From Deltaproteobacteria bacterium (GTDB taxonomy: Bacteria > Desulfobacterota > Desulfuromonadia > Desulfuromonadales > BM103), in contig JAGXHL010000057.1 of the NCBI GenBank assembly GCA_024636215.1, positions 1-5,934 of the forward strand: a stretch of 5,934 nt of DNA, written 5' to 3'. The position numbers and the translations under genes were made by a program. Below the pieces are notes generated by a model, which saw nothing but the letters and a program-made list of their open reading frames with translations, searched no databases and was not told where the DNA came from. Below are positions 5,044 through 5,934 of this stretch, in pieces (the first letter of the stretch is position 1; each line of letters starts with the position of its first letter).

Positions 5044-5079
5044 ATGGCCTGGCAGGTAGTAACGGTGAGCTCGTGGCAT
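5044..5079 (-). pseudogene. RAYT transposase head, fragment 1 (MPRAHRYYLPGH)
   Basis: ATG at 5079, preceded by GGAGGT at a normal distance, reads MPRAHRYYLPGH, the opening of another well-known RAYT/Y1 transposase group that normally continues VWHITHRCH. After His12 the text becomes AECRVGPVQL and stops. The leader (AATGCAATGATTGGAGG) resembles that of fragment 2 (AATGCAATGTTTAGAGG), supporting a related element. Only the start survives; no catalytic part is present. Confidence 0.6.
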
Positions 5080-5211
5080 GGCCACCTCCAATCATTGCAT
5101 TGCAGATTGCATTAAAAGCCATTTTACCCCAAAAAACATGCTTCTAAGACCATTTTCAGGGGGTCATATCGGTTCTTTCATCAACAATATCAATCTGTTG
5201 CACTGGTCAGA

Positions 5212-5235
5212 CCCGGCAATCATCCCGGCAATCAT
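5212..5235. repeat. Perfect 12-bp tandem duplication
   Basis: CCCGGCAATCAT occurs twice in succession. On the minus strand it begins a 23-codon frame (5235-5164, MIAGMIAGSDQCNRLILLMK and three more residues) with AAGGAGG just upstream. This could be a leader peptide of the RAYT head downstream, but nothing beyond the ribosome binding site supports translation. Confidence 0.6.
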
Positions 5236-5267
5236 AAGCCTCCTTATGTACGGAAATCGTAATTGAA

Positions 5268-5302
5268 GGGGGCACTACAGGGACACTTCCGGGAGTGTCC
5301 CC
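5268..5302. repeat. Palindromic REP-like repeat, copy B
   Basis: GGGACACT-TCCGGG-AGTGTCCC (5280-5301) has perfect 8-bp arms and is preceded by GGGGGCACTACA, matching copy A at 1552-1585. It lies 24 bp past the HEPN stop codon and may limit read-through, but no T-run follows on the minus strand, so I do not call it a terminator. Confidence 0.75.
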
Positions 5303-5325
5303 GGCTCTTATCTTTTTAACATTGT

Positions 5326-5712
5326 TCATTGCAGACGGGTGCGGACCTGCTCTAATGTCCTTTCGGCAATTGCAACGCATCGGGAGCAGACTTCTCGGTC
5401 GGCGAAATGCTCTGGCAGCACTCCAAAAACGGGGTATTTCGAAGGAATGTAGATAGAATCCAGAAGGTCGCATTCCTCGGAAGAGAGCCCCCAAAAACCC
5501 TCCGTATCGGCCGACAATCTGGCCAGTTCCCGAATGTTGTGGGATCTGGGGAATTCTCCCTTTCTCTCCACCAGTGCGGCCTTCAGCGCCTTTTCAACAG
5601 CCTGCTGTGAGTTCTGCAGAGATGCGTTAAGGTAGTCCCGTTCCAAAGAAAGCCGGGCAATTTGGAGGTTCTCATTCGCGTAGGCCAACCAGAGCCGGGT
5701 TTCATCTTTCAT
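5326..5712 (-). CDS. HEPN domain protein, toxin component of a HEPN/MNT pair
   Basis: This 128-residue all-helical HEPN protein (PF05168 type) is a probable RNA-cleaving toxin neutralised by the adjacent MNT nucleotidyltransferase. Seen: LWLAYANENLQIARLSLERD (8-26 region), the core helix NSQQAVEKALKAALV (34-48), SHNIREL (57-63) and IYIPSKYP (88-95), which are the usual landmarks of the family. The classical R-x4-6-H RNase motif is not clear: the nearest is Arg50 with His58, seven residues between them. Catalytic activity is therefore uncertain. ATG at 5712 has GAGG about seven bases upstream and overlaps the end of the MNT gene by 11 bp, indicating translational coupling. Known for related pairs: MNT enzymes silence the HEPN toxin by adding AMP. 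The gene appears intact, with the length usual for the family. Confidence 0.85.
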   Translation of the reverse strand: MKDETRLWLAYANENLQIARLSLERDYLNASLQNSQQAVEKALKAALVERKGEFPRSHNIRELARLSADTEGFWGLSSEECDLLDSIYIPSKYPVFGVLPEHFADREVCSRCVAIAERTLEQVRTRLQ

Positions 5713-5934
5713 AGATGACCTCGCCGCGCTCGATTTCTTTCAGGAAGGTTCCTGGAACCGGCCGGGGGCGCACTGGGATAACATCGATGGGAATCTTCTC
5801 CGCCACTGGGGCAAGTTTGCGCCTGTATTTCAGAGCCAGAGGAAGATAGGCTTCTTCGCTTTCCTGAAAAACGGCAATATCCAGATCATTGGGATTGGAC
5901 GATTCAAGGAAAGAACCGAAGACAACGATCCGAC
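5702..5934 (-). CDS. MNT-type nucleotidyltransferase, antitoxin component (partial, 5' end outside window)
   Basis: The last 76 residues are present; the start lies beyond the window edge. Seen: RIVVFGSFLESSNPNDLDIA with Gly-Ser at 6-7 and Asp16-x-Asp18, the GS-x9-DxD nucleotide- and metal-binding signature of minimal nucleotidyltransferases, and a third acidic residue, Asp50, in KIPIDVIPV. The end, FLKEIERGEVIYER, is typical. The stop (5704-5702) lies inside the HEPN gene, sharing 11 bp. Probable job: to AMPylate or otherwise neutralise the HEPN partner. All three acidic residues are kept, so it should be active. The promoter is outside the window. Confidence 0.87.
   Translation of the reverse strand, partial: RIVVFGSFLESSNPNDLDIAVFQESEEAYLPLALKYRRKLAPVAEKIPIDVIPVRPRPVPGTFLKEIERGEVIYER

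Larger units (their letters stand above)
4739..5325. other. Gene-free stretch with repeats and RAYT head
   Basis: This 587-bp stretch between RAYT fragment 2 and the HEPN gene has no intact gene. It holds the RAYT promoter region, the 104-bp repeat copy B, an 84-bp unassigned spacer (4960-5043), RAYT head fragment 1, a 12-bp tandem repeat and the palindromic repeat copy B. Open frames of 60-95 codons here run through repeats and show no family resemblance. Confidence 0.7.

Noticed and set aside
4761..5045. Minus-strand open frame of 94 codons over the 104-bp repeat
   Set aside because: It consists of the repeat read through; copy A is not part of a matching coding frame.
4961..5059. Plus-strand reading TDPLIESLEQLNIPLAVYSC after the repeat
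   Set aside because: It looks protein-like for about 20 residues but has no start, no further context and no family I can name.
5280..5325. Palindrome after the HEPN gene as a Rho-independent terminator
   Set aside because: No T-run follows the hairpin on the minus strand, and the same sequence occurs elsewhere as a dispersed repeat.

Overview
The window reads as an accessory, defence-island-like stretch of a Gram-negative chromosome. The mix of REP-associated (RAYT) transposase remnants, GTCGGACC-type and GGGACACTTCCGG-type repeats, and toxin-antitoxin or defence gene families resembles what is common in Desulfobacterota (deltaproteobacteria). That placement is an inference from style, not from a marker gene. 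There is no rRNA, tRNA or CRISPR array.

Layout: (1) 2-541, plus strand: a complete-looking hotdog acyl-CoA thioesterase, the only ordinary metabolic gene. Everything supported after it is on the minus strand. (2) 704-2342: a 1.58-kb segment bounded by 57/58-bp direct repeats. It carries an HTH regulator (748-1122) with its own promoter and palindromic operator, a block of debris (104-bp repeat, a gene fragment, a palindrome), and a pRiA4b ORF-3-family gene (1702-2307). The two flanking repeats are themselves a regulator-stop/pRiA4b-start junction, so the segment looks like a circularly permuted or duplicated-and-deleted regulator-pRiA4b operon. (3) 2343-2620: no gene, but an 82-bp element with perfect 12-bp inverted ends. 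(4) 2621-3649: an intact YhcG/DUF1016-type PDDEXK nuclease gene, with a GTAGGATGC inverted-repeat element upstream. (5) 3783-4271: two broken genes in a row, a RhuM-like gene with an internal amber codon and a truncated 3' end, and the N-terminus of an AbiEi-like antitoxin that still has its operator. (6) 4462-5079: the 5' heads of three different RAYT genes, each cut off early, mixed with the second copy of the 104-bp repeat. (7) 5326-5934: a HEPN/MNT toxin-antitoxin pair with overlapping genes, the MNT gene running off the window.

How they fit together: three modules look able to work, namely HEPN-MNT, the PDDEXK protein, and the regulator and/or pRiA4b pair. Around them lie remnants of at least two more toxin-antitoxin or defence-type loci (AbiEi, RhuM). 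The breakpoints repeatedly coincide with RAYT heads and short repeats, so RAYT/REP-type elements probably drove or at least mark the rearrangements. No single new multi-gene system is proven here. The most unusual structure is the 57/58-bp repeat-bounded, permuted regulator/pRiA4b cassette.
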